Shown here: positions 45,227-54,338 of the stretch, one piece after another | How the letters are laid out: every line of letters starts with the position of its first letter | Position numbering within the stretch: the stretch's first letter is position 1 | The notes under the pieces: generated by a model | Told to the model about the DNA's origin: nothing | Databases searched by the model: none | What the model saw: the letters and a program-made list of their open reading frames with translations, nothing else | Position numbers and translations under genes: made by a program | Assembly: GCF_000307875.1 (NCBI RefSeq) | Contig: NZ_AJLS01000097.1 | Coordinates: 52,657 to 116,656 of the forward strand | Length of the DNA stretch: 64,000 bases | Origin: Neobacillus bataviensis LMG 21833 | GTDB taxonomy: Bacteria > Bacillota > Bacilli > Bacillales > Cytobacillaceae | Direction: 5' to 3'

Positions 45227-47008
45227 TCAATGGAAATAATTATTCAGAAGACTATTGATTGAGTGATTTATTTCATTTATGTTAGGATTTTCTACTTTCG
45301 TATCGTGAATGCTATATTTCCTTTTTAGTTGAATAATTCTTTCTGTACTTTCATTTAATCTTTGTTCGGAAATTTCCCCATTTTGAACAGCAGTTTTTAA
45401 AGAGGAAGTAATCTTTACAACATTATTATAGTCATGTCCTACTAAAATAATATCGCTTCCTGCCTTTACTGATTCTACCGCTGCTTTACCAATATCAAAA
45501 TGTTCTGTAATGGCTCCCATTGTCATATCGTCCGTTATGATTACTCCCGTGAAACTAATTTGTTTTCTAAGAAGATCCGTCATGACAGCTTTTGACATGG
45601 ACGCTGGATTAGTTTTATCTAATTGAGGCAATAAGATATGGGCGACCATCACAACATCTGCTCCTTGATTAATCGCACGTTCAAACGGAATTAACTCTAG
45701 TTCTTTAAGTTCCTTAAAGCTTTTATTTACAATTGGGAGTTCCAGATGGGAATCAACCGATGTATCTCCGTGACCAGGAAAATGCTTAATTGTAGGGATG
45801 ACGTTTTGCGACTGCATCCCTTTCATCGTTTGAATCCCAAGTTTACTTACTATTTCCGCATTGTTCCCAAATGATCGATCCCCGATTACTGGGTTATTTG
45901 GATTGCTGTTAATATCAAGAACAGGTGCAAAATTGAGATTTAAACCAAATTCTTTTAATTCATGCCCTAAAAGTGTTCCGACTTTATAAGAAAACTCGGG
46001 ATTATTTACCTGTCCAATCTGTTTACTTGGAGGAAAGTTAACAAGTTCACCTGGCAATCTTGTCACACGTCCCCCCTCTTGGTCAACGCCTAAAAAAAGC
46101 GGTAGACTCGAACTATTTCCAGCTTTAAGTTGATTCACAAGTTGAACGGTTTGTGCAGGGGTTTCGAAATTATTTTTGTAAAAAATAATTCCTCCGACAT
46201 GGAATTGGCTTATTAATTTTTTTGCGTTTGTATCCATTGTGGTCCCGGAAATCCCAGCAAGGACCATCTGGCCAATTTTATCTTCTAAGGTCATTTTAGA
46301 AATTACTTCTGAAATGGTTTGATTTTTTTGTTGATTCTGCTCTTTTTCAATTTGTGCTTGTTGATTTGGTGTCTTTTCAAGCTGTGTATAGAGTGAGATA
46401 TGGTCAACTTTAGGATTTGGCTCCTGCTCTGTTTTTACTGGTAAAACCCATAATAAATCAGTAGAAGCCGTTGCATGATAGACAAGTATCATTTGGTCAT
46501 GTGTTGAATCTTTATAGTATCGAATGTCATCGGGTTCTCCACCAGTTTTCTCAATTACATTTAAAGATATATTTTGCAGTTCAGAATCATAAGATCGTAT
46601 ATCATTTACAGTCTGATCGGCATAGCCGATTGTAGCATGATGACTTTCATATTCCTCATACCTGCCTTTAGCAGTTTCCGAAATATGGTCTGATTTTCCC
46701 CACTCATTAATAACTTCCTTCCATTCTGTTTTACCAGAAACAATGGAAATGTTCGGAACCCTACCTACCTTAGACAGAGTAAATGTTTCTTCTACTAATT
46801 TCTCAAGATTTGAATTCTGATTATTCTTTGAATCCACTTTATTTTTACCGGAAGGTTTTGTATTAATTGTGCTTTCTTTAACTGGCATCTGCTCGCTACC
46901 ATTTTCTTTGATTGCATAATAAACTCCAATGAATAAGGCAAACATTAAAAGTAGAATCGTAAAAATACGAAGCTTATTTCGAGAAGCTCTTTTTCTTTTT
47001 GTTTTCAT
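45227..47008 (-). CDS. nagZ: beta-N-acetylhexosaminidase (GH3) with N-terminal YjgB-like domain
   Basis: A 593-residue protein. Residues ~13-33 are a membrane anchor or signal. Residues ~75-215 resemble the DUF4309/YjgB domain (VNEWGKSD, DDIRYYKDS). From ~235 on is glycoside hydrolase 3: GGIIFYKNNFETPAQ, GVDQEGGRVTRL, KHFPGHGDTSVDSHLELP (catalytic His-Asp dyad of NagZ enzymes) and GVIITDDMTMGAI with the nucleophile Asp. It trims GlcNAc from muropeptides outside the cell during wall recycling. ATG follows AAAAGGGGAA. Confidence 0.9.
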   Translation of the reverse strand: MKTKRKRASRNKLRIFTILLLMFALFIGVYYAIKENGSEQMPVKESTINTKPSGKNKVDSKNNQNSNLEKLVEETFTLSKVGRVPNISIVSGKTEWKEVINEWGKSDHISETAKGRYEEYESHHATIGYADQTVNDIRSYDSELQNISLNVIEKTGGEPDDIRYYKDSTHDQMILVYHATASTDLLWVLPVKTEQEPNPKVDHISLYTQLEKTPNQQAQIEKEQNQQKNQTISEVISKMTLEDKIGQMVLAGISGTTMDTNAKKLISQFHVGGIIFYKNNFETPAQTVQLVNQLKAGNSSSLPLFLGVDQEGGRVTRLPGELVNFPPSKQIGQVNNPEFSYKVGTLLGHELKEFGLNLNFAPVLDINSNPNNPVIGDRSFGNNAEIVSKLGIQTMKGMQSQNVIPTIKHFPGHGDTSVDSHLELPIVNKSFKELKELELIPFERAINQGADVVMVAHILLPQLDKTNPASMSKAVMTDLLRKQISFTGVIITDDMTMGAITEHFDIGKAAVESVKAGSDIILVGHDYNNVVKITSSLKTAVQNGEISEQRLNESTERIIQLKRKYSIHDTKVENPNINEINHSINSLLNNYFH

Positions 47009-47050
47009 TTTCCAATTCCCCTTTTTACCTTTTTAGGGTATATTTAGTGT

Positions 47051-47263
47051 TTATATGTTACCGTTTATTAGTTGTAATAGCTTAAAAAGAATTATTGCAA
47101 AAATATCCCTTTTCTCTTTCCAACTCCACAAATATTCATCCACATTGTTCTTTCCAGTAATAATCTTCGTCGAAATGCCCCTTAAATAAAAAAGAGCAAC
47201 TAACAGGAATATGAATGGGTACATCGATTTTAAATTCACATTTAAATACATGATTTTACACAC
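47051..47263 (-). CDS. possible small membrane protein or remnant
   Basis: An open frame whose part from about 47263 reads as one membrane helix (YPFIFLLVALFYLRGI) and then DEYLWSWKEKRDIFAI and a second hydrophobic helix. No ribosome site was found. It may be a remnant. Function unknown. Confidence 0.25.
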   Translation of the reverse strand: MCKIMYLNVNLKSMYPFIFLLVALFYLRGISTKIITGKNNVDEYLWSWKEKRDIFAIILFKLLQLINGNI

Positions 47264-47643
47264 TATAGGTGGAAAATGGAAAGGAATTATTATCGATGTC
47301 CTATCTAATCTTTTCGTCAATCCCCTTTAGGTATTCTGTCATCAAATTTGGCAGAATATGCCTTGTGAGAGAATCCCAAACAATACGATACTTGTTCGTT
47401 TTCTCGTGAGCTTAAAGACACAAATGCGCAAATTTATGCCGTGGTAAGGCTGTTATAGAGTTATTCAATAAGTTTAGTAAAATTAAGGTGCTTATTCAAG
47501 CCAGACGCACACGTTTGAGTAAAAAAAAGCTGATTTTCCTGATTTGGAAGATTAGCTTTTTCTACTTTGTGAAGAACTGTACTTAAACTAAACTGTCACG
47601 TTACTTCAATAACATGCAGTGGTATGCGGTAAATCTTTCTCAT
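47264..47643. other. intergenic region without a recognised gene
   Basis: About 380 bases. A degenerate relative of the dispersed repeat (ACTAAACTGTCACGTTACTT) is near 47585-47605. AAAAAAGCTGATTTTCC..AAGATTAGCTTTTT near 47523-47562 may be a weak hairpin. Confidence 0.35.
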
Positions 47644-47878
47644 TTAGCAAGTTAATAATTCTTCTTTTGAAACAATACGCCATTCATGTGCTACAAATTT
47701 TTCTATATAGTTATTGATACTAATGTCTTCTAATTCAATTGCAAGTGGATGTAGAGATACATAGCATTCATTTGTCTCATAATTTAGGGTAACTTTTACA
47801 TTCTCATATCCATTATGAAATCTTGAATCAAAATCTGGGTCATCAATAATATCTCCTTCAACAGGAACAAGAAAAAGC
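47644..47878 (-). pseudogene. 5'-truncated open frame, unknown protein
   Basis: After a TAG at about 47879 the minus strand is open for 77 codons without any start codon: LFLVPVEGDIIDDPDFDS, then VKVTLNYETNECYVSLHP and HEWRIVSKEELLTC to TAA. Codon usage and the amphipathic pattern look like a real protein's C-terminus. The 5' part has been lost. Family not recognised. Confidence 0.45.
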
Positions 47879-48590
47879 TACTTTTGGATCTATTAATACG
47901 GGATGTTTTTATAGTATCTTCTTGTGGAGAGTGGGTGGTTCCTTTGTTCTTCTAGATGGCAACTTACTCGTTAGAGAAAAGTTGCTAGGGATAGAGTATT
48001 GGACAAGTACTCTCATGGGACAAGGGACCTGTCCCCTCGTCCTATATTTAAAACCATACCAGTAATCTTTACTATTGTTATGTAAATAAAATAAAAAATG
48101 GTTTCCTCGTTTGGAAACCATTTTCGTAGTTGACCATATGTGTTACCAATTCGTTTTTCTCTTTTACGTAAAGAAGATAAACAATTACTATTCACTGTCT
48201 CAGTAGATGTAAAAAATTCTTAAAGATAGAGGTGAGATGATTGTTTTTTCTTCTAGAAATAATGACTTAAATAATATATTTTATACCTAAAACAATGAAA
48301 GCCCTACCTCTCTTTCATCCTTACGGCTCCTTGTCCGTGCCAGTGTGAATCAGGATTGTAAAAATCAATTGACTATTTTATCAAGTTATTTGATGAAACT
48401 TCAAACGTTCGTAAAAGAAATTTAAATAATAAAAATGGATTAGATTGTAGAAATAACAAAAGAGGTTAATGCTCTAAAGGTGAGTTGGAGAAGTTGAATG
48501 TCTTTGAAATGATTTACTTTTAATAATAAACATATTCCCAAAAAATTCAGGATATTTTTGGGAGATGTAATACATTATCTTAAATTAACC
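47879..48590. other. intergenic region with palindromic repeat
   Basis: About 710 bases. At 48017-48035 GGGACAAGGGACCTGTCCC forms a compact palindrome of the same style as the GGGTCAGACCC elements but of different sequence. Nothing else is supported. Confidence 0.45.
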
Positions 48591-49052
48591 TTAACAGAAA
48601 CTTTTTATTTGATTTTCAGTAATCCCTTTAATTAATCCCAGTTCACTAATCAAAAATTCATGTGCGTTATCTAACATTTTTTTTTCGCTTGTATTAAGTG
48701 CTTTTTCTTTCTTCATACGCATTAAATCCCGTACAACTTCAGTACATTCTTGTATTTTACCCGTTTTTATTTTGTCCGTGTTCACTTTATACCTTTGTTT
48801 CCACGGCAGTAATCTATCTGATTCTCCATGATGAAAAATGTTTAAGATTTGCTTTAATGCAATTATGTCAGTAACAGGGCGTATACTTGAACTCAATATT
48901 TTACCCGTAGGAATCATGACTTGCATATTACCGATTAACATTTTTATGACATAATACTGTTGTTTTTCCCCTGAGATTTCCTTTTCTTCTATGGCTTTAA
49001 TTATACCTGCTCCGTGCATTGGATAAACAATGTTATCGCCAATTTGAAACAA
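48591..49052 (-). CDS. CarD-family transcriptional regulator
   Basis: A 153-residue protein starting at TTG 49052, six bases after GGAGGTG. The N-terminal ~60 residues are the CarD/TRCF RNA-polymerase-interaction domain (FQIGDNIVYPMHGAGIIKAIEEKE, quoted in part), and the rest is the helical domain (WKQRYKVNTDKIKTG, then LMRMKKEKALNTSEKKML) that contacts promoter DNA. It binds the beta subunit and adjusts open-complex stability. Similar to Bacillus YdeB. Confidence 0.9.
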   Translation of the reverse strand: MFQIGDNIVYPMHGAGIIKAIEEKEISGEKQQYYVIKMLIGNMQVMIPTGKILSSSIRPVTDIIALKQILNIFHHGESDRLLPWKQRYKVNTDKIKTGKIQECTEVVRDLMRMKKEKALNTSEKKMLDNAHEFLISELGLIKGITENQIKSFC

Positions 49053-49368
49053 ATAATACACCTCCACATATTGTAACCTTCTTAACCTTAACATATATAT
49101 TATTTTTTATCAAATTTTTAATAATATCATAGATTTATTTTCAGTGTCAACTACTTTTTCTTTAAAAATCAAAAAAAAACAAAAACAATAGGAATCGTGT
49201 CGGTTTACCAATAAAGGGAAGGTTAACTTTCCCGCGTATATTCTGAAACCTCTACTAACCTAAATATTATTATTCTATATAAAACCTTCCTGGGCAAATA
49301 AACACAAAAAGCTACTGACTTGTTCAGCAATCGCTGCCCGTTACTCTAAGTGCAATTCATCACAATCT
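49053..49368. other. intergenic region ending in a repeat core
   Basis: About 315 bases upstream of the CarD-like gene. A dispersed-repeat copy (GCCCGTTACTCTAAGTGCAATTCATCACAA) occupies 49337-49366, preceded by TTCAGCAATCGC, the reversed core B. Confidence 0.5.
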
Positions 49369-49566
49369 CTATTTCTTTATGATAATCATTGCCGTATATT
49401 TTGTATCAGGATTCACTCCATATTCAGTGTGCATGCTTACAGTAAGAGGAACAGCATTGTATTTAACATCTATCAGCTTTCCTTCCTCTAATGCGCCAAG
49501 AAAATCATTAACTATCCGAATAAGTTCTGCGAAGTCTGTACTTTGAAAACCTTTTGCCTCATACAA
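49369..49566 (-). CDS. Cse60-like small protein
   Basis: A 65-residue protein. The arrangement of an N-terminal beta strand, a helix (FAELIRIVNDFLGALEEG), IDVKYNAVPLTV and a final strand TKYTAMIIIKK resembles the small sporulation-linked Cse60 family of Bacillus, which shares the helix-then-IKY pattern. ATG follows GGAGGGATAAATTTTTG. The match is by pattern only. Confidence 0.5.
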   Translation of the reverse strand: MYEAKGFQSTDFAELIRIVNDFLGALEEGKLIDVKYNAVPLTVSMHTEYGVNPDTKYTAMIIIKK

Positions 49567-49750
49567 AAATTTATCCCTCCCTTCATCTTATATTTATACA
49601 CAAAAGACATATTCTCCTATAAGAACTCCTGTTATTTAAATTCCTTTCACCCGTCTTATTTGTTTGTAATATTTATGTACTTTTGTTTTTCAACTATACT
49701 GCTTGGTTATTTCAACAAGAAAAAGATCGCCGCAGCGATCTTTAACTATC

Positions 49751-49782
49751 GCACCCTATAGTTTAAGTGAAATCATGCACAA
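49751..49782. repeat. dispersed repeat core A
   Basis: GCACCCTATAGTTTAAGTGAAATCATGCACAA, next to the hairpin AAAGATCGC-CGCA-GCGATCTTT at 49721-49743. Confidence 0.6.
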
Positions 49783-49898
49783 AGTTGGTCTTAATAAACA
49801 CGCTATTTAAGGCTATACAATAAGAAAAAGTCCGTCTTAAAGATAAATAATTACCTAAACGGACCTGTTTATTTCAATCTTACTTTTTGAATTGTACC

Positions 49899-51218
49899 TT
49901 AGTTAATTGTTTTGGTTTCCACAATATCCTCTCTTTTTATAGGTGTCATATTTTCATCACCCGGCATTAATCTCAAGCCCTTATTAACGACAATCCTTAA
50001 CCAAGTCCCTGGTATCCAAGAAGTCACTAAAGCTAACATGACAAGTACGGCAAAAAACTCTTGATTAATAATCCCGCTGGCATAAGCAACCGATGACAGA
50101 ACAATTCCCGGTCCTCCCCGGTCATTGATAGCGATGCCAAGATTAAAACTAGTTAGTGGATCAAGTTTAATCAGACGAGATGTAACATAAACTGCGATGG
50201 TTTGAGTAAGTGTTGCGAATAACAGGAACCCCAAGAAAAATAATGGATTAAAGTGTTTAACTAGGTCTAATTGCAAGCCCACAGTTGCAAAGTAGATTGG
50301 AATGAACCATGAAAAAGAAATATTACTTACACCTTGATCTACCCTTTCAGAAACAGCCTTTGGCAACGCCAGCTTTGCCACAACTCCAGCCAATAATGCA
50401 CCAAATATTGTTTCTACATGTAAATTCCCGGCTAGAGATGCAAGCATAAACATGATAAACAAAAAATACCCCAAATTTGACGACCGAAATAGCAAATTTT
50501 GTTTTATGATGGTTAACTTATTAAATAAAAGATATCCTAGCAGGAGTGTCCCCACGATAAATGCTAAACTGATCCCCACGCTTTGAACAGCAGACCCCAC
50601 TGTTATAACTCCCGTTTGACTTGCAATAGCAGTGGCTAAACCTAATGCAACCCATAGTAAAATGTCATGAATCCCAGCACATGCAATTACAATTTTTGCA
50701 AAACGCGTGTGCATTATTCCAAGGTCATTAAAAATTTTCGATATTACGGGAATCGATGTAATTGCAATAGCAATTGCGATGACAATCTTGATTGCGACCG
50801 GATTATTGGCTGTTCCTAAATATGGGGTAATATTAAACAATCCTGCTGCAAACCATCCAACCACAAAAGCTGGTATTGTTGCACCAATGACCAGAGCAGA
50901 AGTGATTTTAGCATCTTCTTTACTGAAATGAGTCTGAAATTTTAATCCACTACTAAACATCAACAACAACAAACCAAGTTGGTACAAAAGCGCAAATAGT
51001 TTGGGTTCTGATTCAAATCCTAAAAATAGCCACTGGAAAGCTCCGGGAAAAAAATGTCCTAGTAATGTTGGACCTAATACTAATCCCGCTGCAACTTCCC
51101 CAATTACACGAGGAATAAAGATTTTCTCTGCTAAAAATCCTAACAGATGTGCGCATGCTAATAAGCAGCCCATAGCAAAAAGAAAATGACTAATTTCTTG
51201 CCCGGTTAAACTGAACAT
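49899..51218 (-). CDS. CPA2-type cation:proton antiporter
   Basis: A 439-residue membrane protein with 12-13 helices. ATG 51218 follows CAAGGAGGATTCAC; longer open frame upstream has no ribosome site. It opens MFSLTGQEISHFLFAMG, has RVIGEVAAGLVLGPTLLG (helix 2 glycine motif) and GIAINDRGGPGIVLSSVAY near the C-terminal third, where other family members have conserved acidic residues for cation exchange. Na+/H+ or K+/H+ exchange in pH and salt homeostasis is probable. Confidence 0.88.
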   Translation of the reverse strand: MFSLTGQEISHFLFAMGCLLACAHLLGFLAEKIFIPRVIGEVAAGLVLGPTLLGHFFPGAFQWLFLGFESEPKLFALLYQLGLLLLMFSSGLKFQTHFSKEDAKITSALVIGATIPAFVVGWFAAGLFNITPYLGTANNPVAIKIVIAIAIAITSIPVISKIFNDLGIMHTRFAKIVIACAGIHDILLWVALGLATAIASQTGVITVGSAVQSVGISLAFIVGTLLLGYLLFNKLTIIKQNLLFRSSNLGYFLFIMFMLASLAGNLHVETIFGALLAGVVAKLALPKAVSERVDQGVSNISFSWFIPIYFATVGLQLDLVKHFNPLFFLGFLLFATLTQTIAVYVTSRLIKLDPLTSFNLGIAINDRGGPGIVLSSVAYASGIINQEFFAVLVMLALVTSWIPGTWLRIVVNKGLRLMPGDENMTPIKREDIVETKTIN

Positions 51219-51310
51219 GTGAATCCTCCTTGTTAAATTGTTTTCTTTCCCTTCAAAATATGAGTAAAAAACTTTCCTGTATAGACAGATGCCCTTACGC
51301 TTAAACAAAA

Positions 51311-51356
51311 AAAGCCCTCCATTATTATGAGTGCTATTTTTGAACTGCCGGGCTTT
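51311..51356 (-). terminator. terminator for the 51364-51974 genes
   Basis: On the minus strand AAAGCCC ... GGGCTTT is followed by TTTTTTTG. The loop is long (about 32 bases), so strength is uncertain. Confidence 0.5.
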
Positions 51357-51363
51357 ATATTTT

Positions 51364-51570
51364 TTAGACAATTCTTTTGACCATGTGGAAAACAAACTCA
51401 ATCGGTGCTGTATTTGAGTTAAAGAAAGAGATTTTAGGAAAACCCTGTGTTTCTGAGAGCCTCTCAGCGCAATCGAGATCTTGATCGATGGGTATTGAAT
51501 CCATGTAGATACTAACGGGGCAGTTTAGACGTCTTTGAAGTTCTTCTTCTCCTTTATCGCCGTAAAGCAC
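51364..51570 (-). CDS. unknown protein, possibly the frameshifted 3' half
   Basis: A 68-residue frame that remains open upstream of its ATG/GTG as GVGTILQEDLVQVLYGDKGE, which looks like coding sequence. It overlaps the end of 51525-51974 by 46 bases in another frame. LQRRLNCPVSIYMDSIPIDQ is not a family I know. Either it is a second overlapping gene or the two frames are one gene broken by a frameshift near 51580-51600. Confidence 0.45.
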   Translation of the reverse strand: MLYGDKGEEELQRRLNCPVSIYMDSIPIDQDLDCAERLSETQGFPKISFFNSNTAPIEFVFHMVKRIV

Positions 51571-51974
51571 CTGGACAAGATCCTCTTGGAGAATCGTTCC
51601 AACTCCGATTTGCTCTCAATGATTGCTTTGTCAATCGCCTTGATGTTGTTCGTATTAAGGTTAAGTCTCTTTTCCAAGAGTTTCATTTGACATTCAAAAT
51701 CTCTCTTTTGTTTCATGAAAGAGGACTTGTTTAAATAGCTTGGGTTTGACAATAAGATATCCTTACATATCTTGAGTTTATGTCTGATAGTAACAAACCT
51801 CGCTAAGTTCTTCCCGTCCTCGGGTTGGAATAAATCAAACCTCGAATACTTTTCAACTAGGTTATTAAACTCCTCGACAAGACCATCATCCAACCACTCA
51901 GGAACGCTCATTGTAAATCCCTCGTTATCTATCATCATTAAATATTGATACCAAAAGTTTTCGTGTTTTGGCAT
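51525..51974 (-). CDS. unknown helical protein
   Basis: A 149-residue protein: an N-terminal globular part (NFWYQYLMMIDNEGFTMSVP), then a mostly helical charged part (KLKICKDILLSNPSYLNKSSF and a coiled-coil-like tail). The C-terminal FSKRILSRCFTAIKEKKN is in a less convincing frame than the overlapping one, which suggests a frameshift. No family recognised. Confidence 0.5.
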   Translation of the reverse strand: MPKHENFWYQYLMMIDNEGFTMSVPEWLDDGLVEEFNNLVEKYSRFDLFQPEDGKNLARFVTIRHKLKICKDILLSNPSYLNKSSFMKQKRDFECQMKLLEKRLNLNTNNIKAIDKAIIESKSELERFSKRILSRCFTAIKEKKNFKDV

Positions 51975-52520
51975 TTTTGATTTCCTTCTTTTCTTCGTAA
52001 AGCATTCTACCTTTACAGTATTTCCGTTCCGGTACCGTATATAGTTTTAATAGAGGTCATAATAGTAACGAATAATTTATTTACTCCTCTATAAATGGGT
52101 TTATTTTTCTACTTTGGGAAAAGATAATTTTTGTTGAACAAGGTAGTCACCTTGGAGATCTCCACACAGATGCCTTGTGCCAACGCCAATGTGTCTGAGT
52201 TACTTCTTAAAAAATGACATAAAATAAACCTGAACAAAATATCCTTTGCTACACCTTTTTGCTTCGGAGCCTTAATGGCTCCTTTTTTACGTTGTCCATT
52301 TTTATTGCAGCGTGTCTAAGTGACGCTTCTTTTTTAACTTTGCATTTGGTGTCTTTTGTTAGAATTATCTCGGCCCTTTACTGCATATTTTTGTGTCCAA
52401 AAACTTCGTAGAGTGCTTCATTGAATATTTCTAAATTAGGTATACGACTAGTCCGTACAAACAAAAGTTCACATAGACTAATGGTGACACAAGACAAATT
52501 CACATGGAGGTTATTTAACG
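51975..52520. other. region upstream of cotD-like gene, with a terminator
   Basis: About 545 bases. GGAGCC-TTAAT-GGCTCC followed by TTTTTT at 52266-52288 is a clear terminator on the plus strand, yet no gene precedes it closely, so a small RNA or a lost gene may lie between 52080 and 52265. The cotD ribosome site CATGGAGG is at 52503-52510. Confidence 0.45.
52266..52288 (+). terminator. orphan rho-independent terminator
   Basis: Six-base stem GGAGCC/GGCTCC with a five-base loop and six Ts. No plus-strand gene ends nearby. Confidence 0.7.
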
Positions 52521-52919
52521 ATGAATAGAAATTTTCCACCATCAAATATGATGCCAAATATGATGCCAAATATGATGCCAAATATGATGCCAAATATGAT
52601 AGCACCTGTACAACCAATGCCAGCCCAATGTTGCCCGCCACCACCTTGTCCGCCAACATACTGTCCGCCACAAGTGTTTCCAACACAGTATGACCCGGGA
52701 CTAGTTGACCCTGCACAACAATATGTAAAAACAAACTTATTTAATAAAGTAGTCTCTCATGTCCATCCTTCTCATACGACAACAGTCAACAAGCTTCATG
52801 TTAATCATCAACATTATTTTCCCCACACAGAATCATGTGTAAATGAATGCTGTGAAACACATACAATGTGTGGATATCCAGTCAACCCTTGTTGTCCATC
52901 AGGTCCATTTGGATATTAA
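52521..52919 (+). CDS. cotD: CotD-like spore coat protein with MMPN repeats
   Basis: A 132-residue inner spore coat protein. It is rich in Pro, Cys, His and Asn. PPPPCPPTYCPPQ, then VSHVHPSHTTTVNKLHVNHQ and the Cys/His tail (CVNECCETHTMCG) match CotD. Near the N-terminus a 12-base unit encoding MMPN is repeated four times (52550-52597). ATG follows ATGGAGG. Mother-cell expression late in sporulation is expected from the family. Confidence 0.9.
   Translation: MNRNFPPSNMMPNMMPNMMPNMMPNMIAPVQPMPAQCCPPPPCPPTYCPPQVFPTQYDPGLVDPAQQYVKTNLFNKVVSHVHPSHTTTVNKLHVNHQHYFPHTESCVNECCETHTMCGYPVNPCCPSGPFGY
52550..52601 (+). repeat. in-frame 12-bp minisatellite in cotD
   Basis: ATGATGCCAAAT is repeated four times in perfect tandem, plus a partial fifth (ATGATAGCA). 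Copy changes alter protein length by four residues without breaking the frame. Confidence 0.9.
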
Positions 52920-52928
52920 TTTTCTCTA

Positions 52929-52948
52929 AGCCCCCTTTTGGGGGTTTT
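52929..52948 (+). terminator. terminator after cotD
   Basis: CCCCC-TTTT-GGGGG followed by TTTT, ten bases after the stop codon. Confidence 0.8.
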
Positions 52949-53014
52949 GTATTTCCGTTACCAAAAACTAAACAATTTCATATACTATTAAAGTTCCTGA
53001 TACATGCTCTCCTT

Positions 53015-53038
53015 AGGTACCTTATGGGTGCCTTTTTT
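53015..53038 (+). terminator. second hairpin terminator
   Basis: AGGTACC/GGTGCCT with a five-base loop and six Ts, about 95 bases after cotD. It may back up the first one. Confidence 0.6.
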
Positions 53039-53110
53039 ATTTAAAATACATTGGTTTTTCTTATTACGCAAAATGTGTCAATTGGGAAGTTAATAAACAA
53101 CTCCATCTTC

Positions 53111-53184
53111 CACTAACCTGCCACGTTATTTTAAGTGAAAACATTCACAATTCTTACTGCAGAATTGCGCCCGATTGTGGAAGA
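53111..53184. repeat. dispersed repeat, cores A and B
   Basis: CACTAACCTGCCACGTTATTTTAAGT...TTCACAA (53111-53150) followed by core B GCGCCCGATTGTGGAAGATC (53167-53186), the most complete short copy in the window. Confidence 0.65.
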
Positions 53185-53230
53185 TCATTGCCTAAATATT
53201 ATTAAATGTACATCCTTGCTTTCATATTTG

Positions 53231-53442
53231 TTATGCCATAAGGTGGAAAATAAGAAATTGAAACCCATAAGCTCCTAAAGAGCTGATGCTACCCACTAAA
53301 ACAACAATCGACAATAAGACTTTATGTTCAGATTGTTGTTTCGCATGGAGCAAATTAAGAAGTGCAAACAATAAACTAATTAAGAAGAAGACAATCCATA
53401 GTTTTCCTAAAATAGTTCTCCAGACGTAGTTATAAATAGAAC
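53231..53442 (-). pseudogene. 5'-truncated membrane protein remnant
   Basis: The minus strand is open for ~70 codons between a TAA near 53443 and TAA at 53231, with no start codon: YVWRTILGKLWIVFFLISLL, then a charged loop HAKQQSEHKV and a second helix LLSIVVLVGSISSLGAYG. It is a convincing two- or three-helix membrane protein C-terminus that has lost its start. Family unknown. Confidence 0.45.
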
Positions 53443-53517
53443 TCTGGACCCGTTATGATAAAACACCGCTCATGTATCATCAAAGGTAAGATGATCAAAG
53501 GAGTTGGAGTATTTAAA

Positions 53518-53738
53518 ATGGAGACGCAATTAACCACAAGTCAGAGATGGTTAGGATACGGGGCATTTTTCTCGGCATTTGGTCTTGGCGCTATCCACTT
53601 TGTCGGCAACCTTTTGGGTGGACTTTTCTATTTTCATTCGAGTCTTAGATCCCGGTCCATGGTCTTTAATTGGAAGTATATTATTTGGTCTCACCGCATG
53701 GAAGGCTCAGCTCCCAAGGAGGAAACCTTATGAGTAAT
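53518..53738 (+). pseudogene. frameshifted small membrane protein, DUF3995-like
   Basis: From ATG 53518 (after GGAGTATTTAAA) the frame reads METQLTTSQRWLGYGAFFSA and on to IHFVGNLLGGLF, then becomes Arg/Ser-rich. The other frame from about 53625 reads IFIRVLDPGPWSLIGSILFG and LTAWKAQLPRRKPYE to TAA at 53736-53738. Restoring the frame gives a normal 3-helix protein whose stop overlaps the ATG of the next gene (ATGAGTAA). A one-base indel near 53615-53635 is the likely cause, mutation or assembly error. Confidence 0.6.
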
Positions 53739-54338
53739 AAGAATGCTGGAGGGCCACAATTGATTCGCCTGGAATCTCAGTTGTCACGGTCTCGTGAATT
53801 GGTTTGGTCGGGATATGCTGTTTTTATTTGGTCTATCGCTTATATGATCCCCCACCTTTATTGGGCTTTGGGCGGAACAATCGGTATGTCCATCCTAAAG
53901 CCATCTGTATTAGAACTCCCTCAATGGGAACTAATTAATTGGCTTGCATCAGCATTCCTGACGGTAGCAGGGTTCCTGGGGATTGCCTTAATTTATTTTG
54001 GAAACAGTAAGCCGTTAAAATGGTTATTGCTAACGATAACCTTAGCAGGTTCCTCCGTGGCTGCCTCCCACGGCATTTACGGAATCATCTACCGATTACT
54101 TCAAATCGCAGGTGTTGTTAATTTAGAATCAGGACTTTTCAATGTTAATGAACATGCATTTGTGTTGTGGGATCTTTTACTGTTCGAACCTTGGTTTTTA
54201 ATTGAAGGTATTCTTTTAGCAGTGCTTGGTTGGTGTTCCTTTAACAAATCGAGTGAGAGGAGAATCTGGCTGATCCTTTGTACGTTTGGCATTATCATCG
54301 GACTTGTTACAGGTCTGATAGGTGTTCGATTCGCATAG
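53730..54338 (+). CDS. DUF3995-like integral membrane protein
   Basis: A 202-residue membrane protein with about five helices. GYAVFIWSIAYMIPHLYWALGG is the hallmark stretch (quoted in part) of a family I know as DUF3995. ATG 53730 follows AAGGAGG inside the previous gene. It is translationally coupled to the frameshifted partner just upstream. Function unknown. Confidence 0.7.
   Translation: MSNKNAGGPQLIRLESQLSRSRELVWSGYAVFIWSIAYMIPHLYWALGGTIGMSILKPSVLELPQWELINWLASAFLTVAGFLGIALIYFGNSKPLKWLLLTITLAGSSVAASHGIYGIIYRLLQIAGVVNLESGLFNVNEHAFVLWDLLLFEPWFLIEGILLAVLGWCSFNKSSERRIWLILCTFGIIIGLVTGLIGVRFA

Noticed and set aside
51525..51974. Small terminase subunit of a prophage
   Set aside because: Helical content is suggestive only; no other phage gene is near and no specific motif is visible.
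52378..52734. Antisense open frame over cotD as a gene
   Set aside because: It is created by the repeat and Pro-rich codons of cotD and has no ribosome site.
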